Shown here one piece after another: positions 28,342-37,660 of a stretch of DNA of 64,000 nucleotides; within the stretch, counting starts at the first letter, position 1, and each line of letters opens with the position of its first letter. The stretch is from Lentisphaerota bacterium (GTDB taxonomy: Bacteria > Verrucomicrobiota > Lentisphaeria > Oligosphaerales > JABHEG01). Under the pieces are notes generated by a model. The model worked only from the letters and a program-made list of their open reading frames with translations. It was not told where the DNA came from and did no database searches. Where the stretch lies: positions 115,318-179,317 of the forward strand of contig JABHEG010000334.1 in assembly GCA_018676675.1 (NCBI GenBank), written 5' to 3'. A program made the position numbers and the translations under genes.

Positions 28342-28886
28342 GCCCCGAGTCGCTCATCCAGAGCCGCGGCAACTTTGCCCAGAAATGCGACTGCTTGATC
28401 CGCCTCCGTGGCATACGTCAGAACGCGTACAAAATGCCGGCCCCGATGGAAAATCCCCTCAGGCTCAAATCCGTGCCAGTACTGGCCCGCCAGTCCTGCT
28501 TTCAGCACCTTACCCGGACTCCCCGCAAAAGCCGCATAGACACGTTGCGCGTTTTCTGCGGAGTCCATCTGATAGAGCTCTACCTTTGCCTTCACGGCTC
28601 CCCCGTCGACCTCACAGGCACCGAGTGTCTTGAATCCGTACTCGAAGTAGGTGACCGCTGCCCCGTTCATGTAGTCATAGAGTCGATCCCCTGGGTATTC
28701 CTCGATGCCGCTCACGGTCCCGCCCGGCAAGGACGCCGGAATGCTGCTGCAGATGGTCTGCACGGATGGAGAGGCCGCCCCGCTTCCGGCAGGTCCCTCG
28801 GCGTCGTCCACCCACGTCCGACACCCGGAGCAACACAGCAGGATCGCGCAGGCGCACGACCACAGGAGGGCGTTTGGCCGTCTCAC
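28302..28886 (-). CDS. DUF6599-like lipoprotein
   Basis: A 194-residue putative lipoprotein with basic start MRRPNALLW, hydrophobic core and lipobox CCSGC. The mature part contains YPGDRLYDYMNGAAVTYFEYGF and VELYQMDSAENAQRVYAAFAG, which look like the DUF6599 family. That family often accompanies DUF362 and ferredoxin genes, an association I recall and have not tested here. I chose the GTG at 28886, 22 nt after the DUF362 stop, because it gives a normal lipoprotein signal; ATG codons at 28928 or 28967 would overlap the upstream gene and lengthen the N-terminus. The 3' end overlaps the polyferredoxin gene on the other strand by 40 nt. Confidence 0.75.
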   Translation of the reverse strand: MRRPNALLWSCACAILLCCSGCRTWVDDAEGPAGSGAASPSVQTICSSIPASLPGGTVSGIEEYPGDRLYDYMNGAAVTYFEYGFKTLGACEVDGGAVKAKVELYQMDSAENAQRVYAAFAGSPGKVLKAGLAGQYWHGFEPEGIFHRGRHFVRVLTYATEADQAVAFLGKVAAALDERLGAQNGKSSSAGAGG

Positions 28887-28908
28887 AACCTGGTATTTGG
28901 GGACCTTT

Positions 28909-30000
28909 TCAGCCGATAGTGAACTCATCGATATTGACTTTCGCGAGGTTGGTTTCGCCGACTCCAATCCGGCCGCATTCGACCAGATAGTTAAGCTGCG
29001 GCTTGTTCTGTGTCACATAGGGGCTGTCCCCCTGATTCCAGGGGCCGAGAGGATCAACGTATATGTCCGGACGCTGAGCCTTTAGCATTCCGCATCCATA
29101 GACATCCATTGCCAAGGCATCTGTCCCAACGATGGTGGTGTGTGCATCAAACGTATGAATGCGTTCAGGAGCCGGCCCACGCCAACCAAAGGTCGGCTGT
29201 CCGGCATCGAGAATATGGAGAGCAATCTGTGGGCCAATCACGTCGCGGAACGCATGAGCCAGCTTCCGGGCGAACACCGGCCAGCCGTCGCAGCCGGCTG
29301 GATTGCCGTGGTTTTTGGGCCACTGTTTGTCGTCCTTTTTGTGGAAACCATACATGTTCCTGGTGAGGCCGATCACGTTCTTGACACAGCCGGTAAACAC
29401 GCAATGCGGGTGCGTTTTCAGACGGGCCAGATTCAGCACGACAGTGTCGGGCTCAAAAAGGCCTTTGGCTACCCACAGTTCACTCCACACATCGCCTTCG
29501 GGTTTGGTGAGCTTGTATGCCCCCTCACTGCCCTTTGTCCAGTAGTGCGGCAACTCAATCAGCCCTGCCCCGTCCTTCTTGATGACCTGACGCAGTGTGG
29601 GTTGCCCCGCCCGAATACTGTCGTAACCGCCCCATTCATGGCCAACGACAGTGATGTCAGCCGGGGCACACTCGCGACACAGCCGCAGGAGTGCGATGGT
29701 TGCTGCAGGAGAGGTGTTTCCGTCCTGACTGGTCCGCTCGGTCGCGTTCACCTTGATCAGGACGTTCTTCCCTTTGATCAGGGCCGCCAATCCACCAAGC
29801 CGGTCAACCCCCTTCTTGAGGCGACGATAGGACGCTTCCTCGGGGGTGAGGTCCCCGCCACCGCGCACGACGACCATGTCGGGCTTTCGAGGCGCAGCGA
29901 ACACGCCGGAAGATGGCAGGAAAAGCGGCGCTGCTGCCAACCCGATGCCGGTGGCCAGGAAATCTCGGCGGGGCATTGCGGACTTCGCACTCTTAGCCAT
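28909..30000 (-). CDS. Tat-exported DUF362 protein (second copy)
   Basis: A 363-residue protein with twin-arginine signal PRRDFLATGIGLAAAPLFLP and DUF362 features: GKNVLIKVNATERTSQDGNTSPAATIALL, VVLNLARLKTHPHCVFTGCVKNVIGL and GTDALAMDVYGCGML. It is clearly diverged from the DUF362 protein at 25784-26704 and not a recent duplicate. Start: ATG at 30000, with GGAGGA about 8 nt upstream. The DUF6599 lipoprotein follows directly. The protein probably acts in the periplasm; function and substrate are unknown. Confidence 0.88.
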   Translation of the reverse strand: MAKSAKSAMPRRDFLATGIGLAAAPLFLPSSGVFAAPRKPDMVVVRGGGDLTPEEASYRRLKKGVDRLGGLAALIKGKNVLIKVNATERTSQDGNTSPAATIALLRLCRECAPADITVVGHEWGGYDSIRAGQPTLRQVIKKDGAGLIELPHYWTKGSEGAYKLTKPEGDVWSELWVAKGLFEPDTVVLNLARLKTHPHCVFTGCVKNVIGLTRNMYGFHKKDDKQWPKNHGNPAGCDGWPVFARKLAHAFRDVIGPQIALHILDAGQPTFGWRGPAPERIHTFDAHTTIVGTDALAMDVYGCGMLKAQRPDIYVDPLGPWNQGDSPYVTQNKPQLNYLVECGRIGVGETNLAKVNIDEFTIG

Positions 30001-30141
30001 CAGCGATTCCTCCATGAACCATTCGATCGTTTCTGTGGGGTGGTTGCAACACTGTACCGCGACAGGAACAGCTCTGTCAACAGCCGCCCACTCCAGGAGG
30101 GAGACAACGCCCCCCCCCTGACGGGAGTTCTCAGAACCGTA

Positions 30142-30978
30142 CTACATCGATGCTTTGCTGCGGGTACGCTGGAGCTCGAGATCGGATTCCCTGCGCTCGA
30201 GTTGCGACAGGGAAATCTCGATCACCTCTTTTGCCTCATCTGGGGTCATGCAGCCGATCGTCACCATGTCGCACTCACGTATTGTCGCGAAACTGAATGC
30301 GAGCCCGACCAGTGGTGGCAGCCGCCCGGCGGCCAGGGGCTTGATCGTGATGACGGGCTTCTTGCGCTGCCAGATCATCCGATGCACCCAGTCAATCTCG
30401 ATCTGCATGAGAAAGCCGGTTGCATTGTAGATCTGAATATAGGTTCCCACGTCCAGGTCCATTTCATCAGCGTAGACGGGCACTTCGGCCATGTGAGTTG
30501 AGAGGCCGGGGATCATGCCTCGTTCACGGACAGCGGGAATGAACCAGTCCATTTCGCGGATGGTTCGGGTTCGACGATCGACATAGGCGTCGGTTGTGCA
30601 TTGGTGTGGCATCAGGATTTGCGTGCCGATTCCAGCAAACGCATCGAGCGTCCGCAGGTTCTCGTCACGTGCCTCCTGACCGTCTGCTGTATTGAGACTT
30701 GGGATACAGATCCGGATGCATTCCCTCCCCGTCCGGTCTTCAGCGTCACGGATCGCATTCTCCAATTCGGTTGCGTCCGGGTTCCCCCCGTAAACTGCAT
30801 TGCATCCTGCAGCGAGGAACACCTCCAGAATATCAGCCAGCCGTTCCCGGCTCTGATAGCTCTTGATGAATTTGTCGCGTGCCCGTGTCTGGTGGGAGAA
30901 TCCGAGAAACCAGTTTGTTCCGGCGATGAGGCGCGGAACAGAGAGACCCTCGATCTGCGTGCGGGGAAAATCGCTCAT
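30142..30978 (-). CDS. Aldo/keto-reductase-like TIM-barrel protein
   Basis: A 278-residue soluble protein without signal. It begins with FPRTQIEGLSVPRLIAGTNWF, which resembles the start of aldo/keto reductase barrels. It continues through alternating helix/strand segments (GIGTQILMPHQCTTDAYVDRR, RERGMIPGLSTHMAEVPVYADE, KPVITIKPLAAGRLPP). The last part, MTPDEAKEVIEIS, matches the end of AKR barrels. I cannot identify the Tyr/Lys/His/Asp tetrad with confidence, so activity as a reductase is doubtful. AGGAG precedes the ATG by about 7 nt. It lies 27 nt downstream of the M14 peptidase and is probably in the same operon. Confidence 0.6.
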   Translation of the reverse strand: MSDFPRTQIEGLSVPRLIAGTNWFLGFSHQTRARDKFIKSYQSRERLADILEVFLAAGCNAVYGGNPDATELENAIRDAEDRTGRECIRICIPSLNTADGQEARDENLRTLDAFAGIGTQILMPHQCTTDAYVDRRTRTIREMDWFIPAVRERGMIPGLSTHMAEVPVYADEMDLDVGTYIQIYNATGFLMQIEIDWVHRMIWQRKKPVITIKPLAAGRLPPLVGLAFSFATIRECDMVTIGCMTPDEAKEVIEISLSQLERRESDLELQRTRSKASM

Positions 30979-31005
30979 GGTCAGCTCCTATCCTGATCTG
31001 AATAC

Positions 31006-32169
31006 TCAGCCGTCAGCTTTGAAATACCGTTGAACCACGGTTGCCAGGTTTGCTCCCATCTGTTGCCAGTCCGTATGCATTGGCTGACGTCCGAGCCCTT
31101 CCGCCCAGCGTGCGTTGAGTTCCCAAATGAACGCATCAGCACCGTACAGCTCCGTGACCCCTTCGCCGAACGTTCCTGAGTTGCGGTAGCTGCCACCAAC
31201 CATGCCTTCAGTGAACCAGGTTTCCTCACGAAGCAGCCCCTCAAAGCGCTCCAGGCGGGCGGCGTAGCCGGCGGGATCAATACTCGGGTGCGACGGGTGG
31301 ATGCGGCCGTTGTCATCGTTGTGTACACAGATGGCCATCTGTGGGAGTCGTCCGGCGCGTCGCTGCTCGCTGAACCAGTTCTGCAGGCAGGCATTCTCAG
31401 GAACCAATTCCGGATCGTGCGGAGTGTCAACCCCCCATCCCCGGTTCAGGTCAATGCCCTTGACATTGAAGCGGGTCATCCCCCGGTGCACGCCATCTTT
31501 GTTTGACATCGGCATCAGGCAAAAGCACGTCGTTTCGAGTATCGCCCGAGACGTCGGCGTGTCGTCCGTGAGCAAGGTCATCAGTCCATCGAGAAGCCAG
31601 CTCCCGCCCGTCTCCCAAGGGTGTGCGCGGGCTCTCAGGAAGATCCTGTTGGGCGCTTCCGTGTTCCCTAGCTCAACCATCTCAAGCGGTCGTCCATCGA
31701 CTGTTGCGCCGACATCGTAGATGCGAACCGATGGGTGGGGCCGAAGCGCGTTCAGTCGCTGCTGCAGGCGGCTGTCCGTGTAGGGAACGACGTGGGCGAA
31801 ATGCGTCGATTCACTGCGCAGATCAAGCTCAAACTCAATGGCGAACTCCGCCGTCTCGGACGGGATCCCCAGAAGGGGCAGCCAGGTCGAACCATCGTAG
31901 GAAACAACCGAGGTCACGCGTTTTGACTTCATTGCGGGGCTCGGACGCCCGTTCCAACAGTTGTTGAGGCGAGCGAAACGCAACCGGACTGAACTCCCTA
32001 TCCTCTCAGGGGGAATATGAACCTTGAAGTCCCACTGGGTGAACTGCTGATTGGGACTGAAGCGTGCGTGGTCATGGATCACGTACAGATCGATGACGCC
32101 TTCTTCCTCCTGTTCCCAACGCAGTGGTGTCGCACCCTCAAAGTATGTATCAACGAATACAGGAACCAT
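31006..32169 (-). CDS. M14 family zinc carboxypeptidase-like protein
   Basis: A 387-residue protein. The first 130 residues form a beta-rich N-terminal domain like that of cytosolic carboxypeptidases (LRFARLNNCWNGRPSPAMKSKRVTSVVSYDG). The peptidase domain has the zinc motif HxxE as HPWE (RAHPWETGGSWLLDGL), substrate-binding FNVKGIDLNRGWGVDTPHDPE, and a likely third ligand in ICVHNDD. No signal peptide is evident. Start: ATG at 32169, 4 nt after the stop of the upstream glycosidase gene, with GGAG 7 nt before it. In a glycan-degrading neighbourhood it may trim peptides from glycopeptides, which is inference. Confidence 0.82.
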   Translation of the reverse strand: MVPVFVDTYFEGATPLRWEQEEEGVIDLYVIHDHARFSPNQQFTQWDFKVHIPPERIGSSVRLRFARLNNCWNGRPSPAMKSKRVTSVVSYDGSTWLPLLGIPSETAEFAIEFELDLRSESTHFAHVVPYTDSRLQQRLNALRPHPSVRIYDVGATVDGRPLEMVELGNTEAPNRIFLRARAHPWETGGSWLLDGLMTLLTDDTPTSRAILETTCFCLMPMSNKDGVHRGMTRFNVKGIDLNRGWGVDTPHDPELVPENACLQNWFSEQRRAGRLPQMAICVHNDDNGRIHPSHPSIDPAGYAARLERFEGLLREETWFTEGMVGGSYRNSGTFGEGVTELYGADAFIWELNARWAEGLGRQPMHTDWQQMGANLATVVQRYFKADG

Positions 32170-32173
32170 GACA

Positions 32174-35080
32174 TCACTCCACGCTGTGTGACACACTGAG
32201 CCCCCCCAGGAATCCCTGGAACCAGCCGCTGTTGCCCGTGAACTCATCGATCGTTCCCCCGCCGCCAAAGCCCCCGAATACGCTGCTCATGTCATAGAGC
32301 CCAACACCTTCACACTCGAACGGTCCCGTCTCGACACCGTTCACGCGAAGTCTCATGGATGACAGATCATAGATCGCTTCCACTACTGCCCAGGCGTTGG
32401 CCGGGACCTGTAAGTCGGTGGTGAATATGTACGTCTTCAATTGGTCGGTGGTAAAACTGCCCCGTAACTTGCCTTGATCCAGCCCGAGAGTCAGGGAGCC
32501 GATGTAGTGTCGGCGATGCACGAACAGCACACAGTTCTGGTTCCCCAGGGGCTTGATCTCCATCTTGAGGTGGAATGCTCCACGTCTCGGCAATACGCCC
32601 TGAGGCAGGGCGATGTGACCACCTGTGCCGGTGAACAGTAGACAGGGCCGTCCGCCTTCCAGGCGCCAGGCAGGCGCACTGGATTCAGCGTCTTTGGGGT
32701 AGTGACTGGGCCGAATGAACGGCGTGCCGTCGTTGCTGGCTCCACCGCCACGCGCAGTGACACTGTCGGTGTAGCCACCGAGAATACCCCAGAAAGGCCG
32801 ACCGGCATCGGTGACCAACGCTGCGCCGTGCCGGTCACTGAACGTATAGCTGATGCGGGGAACGCGAGGAGCCTCGACAGTCACAGCCTGAGCTTGTGAA
32901 CCGGCTTCTGACCAAATGGGAACTCGCGTGCTTTTCTCGCCGAACAGCCATTCCTGCCGAACGGGCCGGCTGCGGAACAGTTTTCCGCTCTTCGTTACCA
33001 CGCGAACGTGGAAGAGGCTGCTCGGAAGGTCAGGACGAACAATGGTGCTGAAGCGTGCGCCCGGCGTCCCCAGGTGCGGGGGATGGGCGTTCTGTTTCCG
33101 GAAGTGACTGACTGTAACCGTCAGGTCCGCCCCATCGTGGTAGGAGATGATCTCACGCTCAATGATGTCAGCCACCGGCACGGTTCGGGTCAAGTCCCCA
33201 ATCTGGAACTCCAGCTGAGCTTTGGCGACATCGACGGACGACACGGCCAGATAGGCGACAGTTTGTGACCAACCTACGTACCGGTGCAGCCGCAGCACGT
33301 CGCCATCCAGCCGCCAGGAGTATTTCGGCGTCTCATACCCTTGAGGCCACCTGCACCTGCCGTTCACAACCCGCACGTGGCCCTTTATCCCTCGCCGCTT
33401 CAGAGCGCGATACTCCACCGCGAGCATTGTGTGGTCTTCCAGCTGACGCAGGGCATCAGGACGCGGATCGACGGCATAGACGACCGCACCATCTTCGATC
33501 AGTTCCACGGATGCCAGTGGCTCGTCCCCATCAACGTGCCCGGCCAGACGGACCTCGCCGCGGTCACCAACGCGATCGATGTGCAAATCGCATGTCTCCA
33601 GCGCCGCCAGGTCGCGGAGCGGCTGTTTTACCCATTTGTAGTCCCAGTTCCAGGTAGCCCGAAGCTGGATCGGGCGCCAGCCCCGCTCGACCAGATGACG
33701 TTTGCCGGCTTGCGTGATCCTCACCGCGGGAATCAGCGTGCTGTATCGTGCCAACGTCTCACTGGGCACGCTCTCGGTGATCTCACTCAACTCACTCACT
33801 TTGAAGGTATGATCCTCAAAACGATGCGCGACGTGACCATCGAGGTCAAGAAGAGCCAGCCCGGCTGTGTAGGTCCCACCGGCGTCCGAGTCAGGGATAT
33901 TCAGGAGCTCTATCCTCAGTTCCTCGCCCAGCGTAAGCAGCTTTCGGTAGCTGAGCACGAGATTGGGGAGGTCGAGGCGATCTCCAGGCATCGGTGCGGC
34001 AGGCAGGCCCCGAATGCGCCGCATGTAGTGATGCACGATGCGACGACTCGAAAACGAATTGTCCACCGTAGGACGGAGACTCGTGTTCTCGTTCTGTTCG
34101 TCCCATTCCGGAATGATGATCACATCGGGGCGCACGCTCAGCGCGGCCTCGAATGAATTGCGTAATGTGCGCGTCCCATCGTCACTGAGCGTGTACCCCA
34201 GCCGGGTGCAGTTGATGTGCGCCCCGCACGCACTCAAGCCGAAGCACTTCCCCTGCAAGTCCGGCTCCGAAAGCACGTCTCTGAAAAACGGCGCCAGGAA
34301 CTCACGGTAGAAGTCGGTATGGAAACGCCGTTCTTTCTTGATACCGGCCGAGGCGGCCATGTAGAGCCCATCGGTCGCCAGCGCGTAACTCCGCAAGTAT
34401 TGCCGCAGCCTCTCTCGATCAGCGACGCTCACTCCCTGTTCTGAGTCGTACCGTTCCATCCACGCAGCCCAACTCTCCCCGCATGGCTGTGTGATGTCAG
34501 GAATAAAGAGGAACACGTCGCCGAACTCGTCGCGAAGCGCCGCGAGCATTGTTCGCCATTTGTCGGGACTCAGCCGGTCTGCCCGGTAGGAACTGATCAG
34601 GAGGCGGTCGTTGATCCTCACACAACTGCGGCAAGCCAACGCTGCCTTGAGTACGTCGCGCTTTGCCGCCAGGCTATCGGCCTTGGTGATGAACTCAGGG
34701 AGCAATTTCAGGCCGGGAACAGCTGCCTGGTCCGTGTACTCGAATGCCCCCATCCGGCCACTTGTTTCTGGAAAGAAGGCGAGCCCGTCCAGCCCGTACG
34801 AGCTCACGACGCCGAGGATTCGTTGATAGCTGGGAAACGCCATCGCATACGTCTGTTTCTCCACTCGCAGTCCAGGATCGATGAGTAGAGGGCGGTCCAC
34901 CCAGTGGCGCAGATAATGGCGATCTAGTCCGTATTTCATCTGGGAACGCGAAAAGACCAACGGGCGAGGAGTCAGGGGCTGTCTGTCCGCCGCGAGAGTG
35001 GTTCCTGCCCACAGCAACACACACAGCAGCCAAGCTGCACGACAAGATCGGCTCTGACCAGATGCTCGTTGTGAATCCAT
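32174..35080 (-). CDS. Exported GH71/GH99-like glycosidase with LamG domain
   Basis: A 968-residue protein with a signal peptide (RAAWLLCVLLWAGTTLAA). Residues about 35-390 look like a TIM barrel of the GH71/GH99 kind (endo-alpha-1,3-glucanase or endo-alpha-mannosidase): YQRILGVVSSYGLDGLAFFPE, DVFLFIPDITQ, PDVIIIPEWDEQNENTSLRPT. The middle holds beta-sandwich modules. The last 200 residues resemble a LamG/concanavalin-type domain (HLKMEIKPLGNQNCVLFV...RLRVNGVETGPF). The acidic residues in IPEWDEQNE are candidates for catalysis. Start: ATG at 35080, just before the signal peptide. It heads a minus-strand run of closely spaced genes down to 28302. Confidence 0.65.
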   Translation of the reverse strand: MDSQRASGQSRSCRAAWLLCVLLWAGTTLAADRQPLTPRPLVFSRSQMKYGLDRHYLRHWVDRPLLIDPGLRVEKQTYAMAFPSYQRILGVVSSYGLDGLAFFPETSGRMGAFEYTDQAAVPGLKLLPEFITKADSLAAKRDVLKAALACRSCVRINDRLLISSYRADRLSPDKWRTMLAALRDEFGDVFLFIPDITQPCGESWAAWMERYDSEQGVSVADRERLRQYLRSYALATDGLYMAASAGIKKERRFHTDFYREFLAPFFRDVLSEPDLQGKCFGLSACGAHINCTRLGYTLSDDGTRTLRNSFEAALSVRPDVIIIPEWDEQNENTSLRPTVDNSFSSRRIVHHYMRRIRGLPAAPMPGDRLDLPNLVLSYRKLLTLGEELRIELLNIPDSDAGGTYTAGLALLDLDGHVAHRFEDHTFKVSELSEITESVPSETLARYSTLIPAVRITQAGKRHLVERGWRPIQLRATWNWDYKWVKQPLRDLAALETCDLHIDRVGDRGEVRLAGHVDGDEPLASVELIEDGAVVYAVDPRPDALRQLEDHTMLAVEYRALKRRGIKGHVRVVNGRCRWPQGYETPKYSWRLDGDVLRLHRYVGWSQTVAYLAVSSVDVAKAQLEFQIGDLTRTVPVADIIEREIISYHDGADLTVTVSHFRKQNAHPPHLGTPGARFSTIVRPDLPSSLFHVRVVTKSGKLFRSRPVRQEWLFGEKSTRVPIWSEAGSQAQAVTVEAPRVPRISYTFSDRHGAALVTDAGRPFWGILGGYTDSVTARGGGASNDGTPFIRPSHYPKDAESSAPAWRLEGGRPCLLFTGTGGHIALPQGVLPRRGAFHLKMEIKPLGNQNCVLFVHRRHYIGSLTLGLDQGKLRGSFTTDQLKTYIFTTDLQVPANAWAVVEAIYDLSSMRLRVNGVETGPFECEGVGLYDMSSVFGGFGGGGTIDEFTGNSGWFQGFLGGLSVSHSVE

Positions 35081-35306
35081 ACTGCCGTTCCCGTGGAAGA
35101 GGTTGAGTGACAAGCAGAGCGAACGCTCTCCTGCTAACGCTGTCCGCCCTGGACGTGAGAGTGTTTGGCTGGGGCACCGTACCAGGGCCGCAATCTGACC
35201 TCGGGAACTATAGCCCGTGGACCACACGCAGCCATCCACGGAGATCCTCGGGGTGACTGCCTGCGGTCACTGGCAACCGAACACCGACAATGTATGCTGC
35301 TGGCGT

Positions 35307-35325
35307 GGCCAAGGCGGGCTTGGCC
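35307..35325. promoter_or_regulatory. Leader hairpin upstream of the GH20-like gene
   Basis: A perfect 7-bp stem, GGCCAAG and CTTGGCC, with loop GCGGG, lies about 40 nt upstream of the start at 35366 in the 285-bp divergent region (35081-35365). It may be a leader structure; no T-tract follows, so it is not a terminator. Confidence 0.3.
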
Positions 35326-35365
35326 GGGGCGTGAATCAAGGAATCGGCGACGGGAAGGAACAGCA

Positions 35366-37354
35366 ATGCGCATGTGCCAGTTCATATCGGCTGCTTTGGG
35401 CCTTTCCACGGTTGCTGCAGCAAGCGTAACCGATCTGTCCGAAGACGAACAGGCTCATTTGCGGGATCAGCTCATTCCTCTCCCAAAGGAAATGCTGGTA
35501 CTGCGCAAAGCCACGCTTCCTCCGCAGGAGATCGGCATCCGGCTCCGTCCGAATGCAGGGGAGATCGAGCAGCAGGCAGCCCTCGAGTTGACGGAACTCC
35601 TCGCCGTCAATGCCGGCAATCCAGCCAAGCGAAAGACCTTTACCATTCAACTGGCCCTTCTCGATGACCAGAGCCAGCTTGACGGTCAAGCCTCACCACA
35701 GGCTTCTCGCCTGAGTGCCCTCCCAAACAACTGCCAGGCCTATATCATCGACACTCCGGGCGACACCCGGCTACGAGTCGCCGCCCTCGATCCGCGAGGG
35801 ATCTACCATGGCGTCCAGACGGTCAAGCAGCTCCTGGCCGCCGGGCTCACGCCTGACGCCGCGGTGATCCCTCTGCCTCGGATTGTTGACTGGCCTGATC
35901 TGGATGAGCGCGGACTCTGGAATTTCGATCTTGATCTGATCCCCTGGATCACGTCCCTCAAACTCAATTTCGCCAAAGTGCCGTCCGGTACGAATCGTAT
36001 TGAGAGAGGCAAGCCGGTCACCACGTGGGTTGCCTCCACCGAACGGTTCCCGAACGTTCTGGTCGAGGGGCGGCGGCGTGCTCTGAAAGCGGTGCCGATT
36101 GTGGCCCACCTCAACTACATCGGCGCCAAACACGGCGGCTACGAGGCGTATCCCGACATGGCAGGCAAAGGAGATGAGGCCGTTCCCACAATCTGGTACA
36201 AGCCACGCCGAATTCGAGTGCCCTGCGGGGCTGGTCCTGATCTCAGGCGGATCATTGCCGAATGTCTGTTGGACCTGGGGAGAAAGGGGGCGACGGACGT
36301 TAGCGTCTGGCTATCCGAATTTCGCGGTCAGTGCCAGTGCGAGAGCTGCCTGGCGATGGGACAGCTCCGCATGGAAACACAAGCGGCCTGCCACGCCTGG
36401 GAGGATGTGAAAGGACGCTTCCCAAACCTGCGGATCCGTATCTTCTACTGCATGGGAGGAAGGGACGCTGAGGATACCTACACGGTCCTGTCAGAACTCC
36501 CCGACGAGGTCAAAATCGAGCGATGCTATGGGCAGTTTGGCGAATCGTTCAACCGAACTGCCACGGAAGGGCGTTGGTTGGCCAGCTACGCCGGTCCACC
36601 GCTGCCCAAAGCTGAACATGCGGGCTTGCGGTTCCATGGGAGTTCAAAGACACGCGAATACGTCAATCGCTTGCGAGAACAGGGCTGGGACGCCGTCTAC
36701 AGCATCAACTACGTTTACTCGACCGGTGCTTACCAACGGACTCTCTTTGACTTCCACGTCCATGCCTTGGCAGAGTGGACGTGGAACACAGAAGGTCGCC
36801 AAGTGTCGGAGTTGGGCAAGGCCTGGGCTACTCGCAAGGGTTACACGAGACCTGACCAAGTGGGCCAATGGATCGAGCTGATGGATCCGGTTGAGAAGGC
36901 GCTGCACTACGTCATCTCAACTCGTGTTTGGGGCCGCTTCCCAGAGGCATTGACACAGAAGATGGCCATCCCTCCAGGCCGCGATCTTCTCGCCGGATTC
37001 CCGCACGGAAAGGAGCTTGTTGATTACGTGGACGTGTGCAAACGCGCGACCAAGCTTGCGGGCGAAGGGAATGCACCTGACCTGGCCTTGGAAAGCAGCT
37101 ATGCCGCCGCCCTCTGCCGTCTGATTGAGGCAGTGAACTCACTGTTCGCCATCCCCGAGTCTGACGAGTCAGCAGCTGCCCTTCTCGCCGGTCTGCGGCA
37201 GGCGGGAAACGACATGAACCGGATCTTTGGGGAACGGATGAGTCGGGTTGACGCCGCCCCTTCCGCCTTCGCCGAGTCAACGGTGAAGCTACACTCTGAG
37301 CTTTGGGGGGACCGCATTGCCTCCCTGACCAAAGCTGCTTCAGCAGGCAAGTGA
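35366..37354 (+). CDS. Exported GH20-like protein
   Basis: A 662-residue protein with a short signal (MRMCQFISAALGLSTVAAAS). Residues about 30-180 match the GH20b N-terminal alpha/beta domain of beta-N-acetylhexosaminidases (LIPLPKEM, AYIIDTPGDTRLRVAALDPRGIYHGVQTVKQLL). A TIM-barrel region follows (DWPDLDERGLWNF; VSVWLSEFRGQCQCESC). The classical DE catalytic pair of GH20 is not obvious; the CQCESC segment recalls DUF4838 enzymes, so the exact activity is open. Start: ATG at 35366 with GAAGGAA upstream. The ATG precedes a plausible signal, whereas longer reading-frame extensions do not. Confidence 0.78.
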   Translation: MRMCQFISAALGLSTVAAASVTDLSEDEQAHLRDQLIPLPKEMLVLRKATLPPQEIGIRLRPNAGEIEQQAALELTELLAVNAGNPAKRKTFTIQLALLDDQSQLDGQASPQASRLSALPNNCQAYIIDTPGDTRLRVAALDPRGIYHGVQTVKQLLAAGLTPDAAVIPLPRIVDWPDLDERGLWNFDLDLIPWITSLKLNFAKVPSGTNRIERGKPVTTWVASTERFPNVLVEGRRRALKAVPIVAHLNYIGAKHGGYEAYPDMAGKGDEAVPTIWYKPRRIRVPCGAGPDLRRIIAECLLDLGRKGATDVSVWLSEFRGQCQCESCLAMGQLRMETQAACHAWEDVKGRFPNLRIRIFYCMGGRDAEDTYTVLSELPDEVKIERCYGQFGESFNRTATEGRWLASYAGPPLPKAEHAGLRFHGSSKTREYVNRLREQGWDAVYSINYVYSTGAYQRTLFDFHVHALAEWTWNTEGRQVSELGKAWATRKGYTRPDQVGQWIELMDPVEKALHYVISTRVWGRFPEALTQKMAIPPGRDLLAGFPHGKELVDYVDVCKRATKLAGEGNAPDLALESSYAAALCRLIEAVNSLFAIPESDESAAALLAGLRQAGNDMNRIFGERMSRVDAAPSAFAESTVKLHSELWGDRIASLTKAASAGK

Positions 37355-37660
37355 ATGCGTCCTCCAATAGTGTCGAGCGCACCGTGGAGACAACGAACAA
37401 CTCGTCCATCCCTCGAGCTCTTCCGCGGATGAGTCAGGGCCCTCTGACCGAACCATTTTCGCCCCGCCGCCACGAGGATCCACAGCTCGCTCTGGAACCC
37501 TGAAGCCACCGGCTTGTCTCAAGGAGTTCCGTGCCCATTGCATGGTCCTCAATGGCTCGGCCCGATATGGCGCCGAAGAATCTTGCTTCCCGCCCTCGTG
37601 CAATGTACGCTTTGGCACACCAAGAAAAAGAGAACCCTCAGGATACAAGGGAGATGAATC
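37355..37660. other. Intergenic region of 306 bp before tpx
   Basis: No gene is supported. A short palindrome (TCAGGGCCCTCTGA, near 37434) may be part of a terminator for the upstream gene, but it lacks a T-tract. A weak promoter candidate, TTGCTT then TACGCT 17 bp later near 37583-37611, could serve tpx. AGGGAG lies 8 nt before the tpx ATG. Confidence 0.4.
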
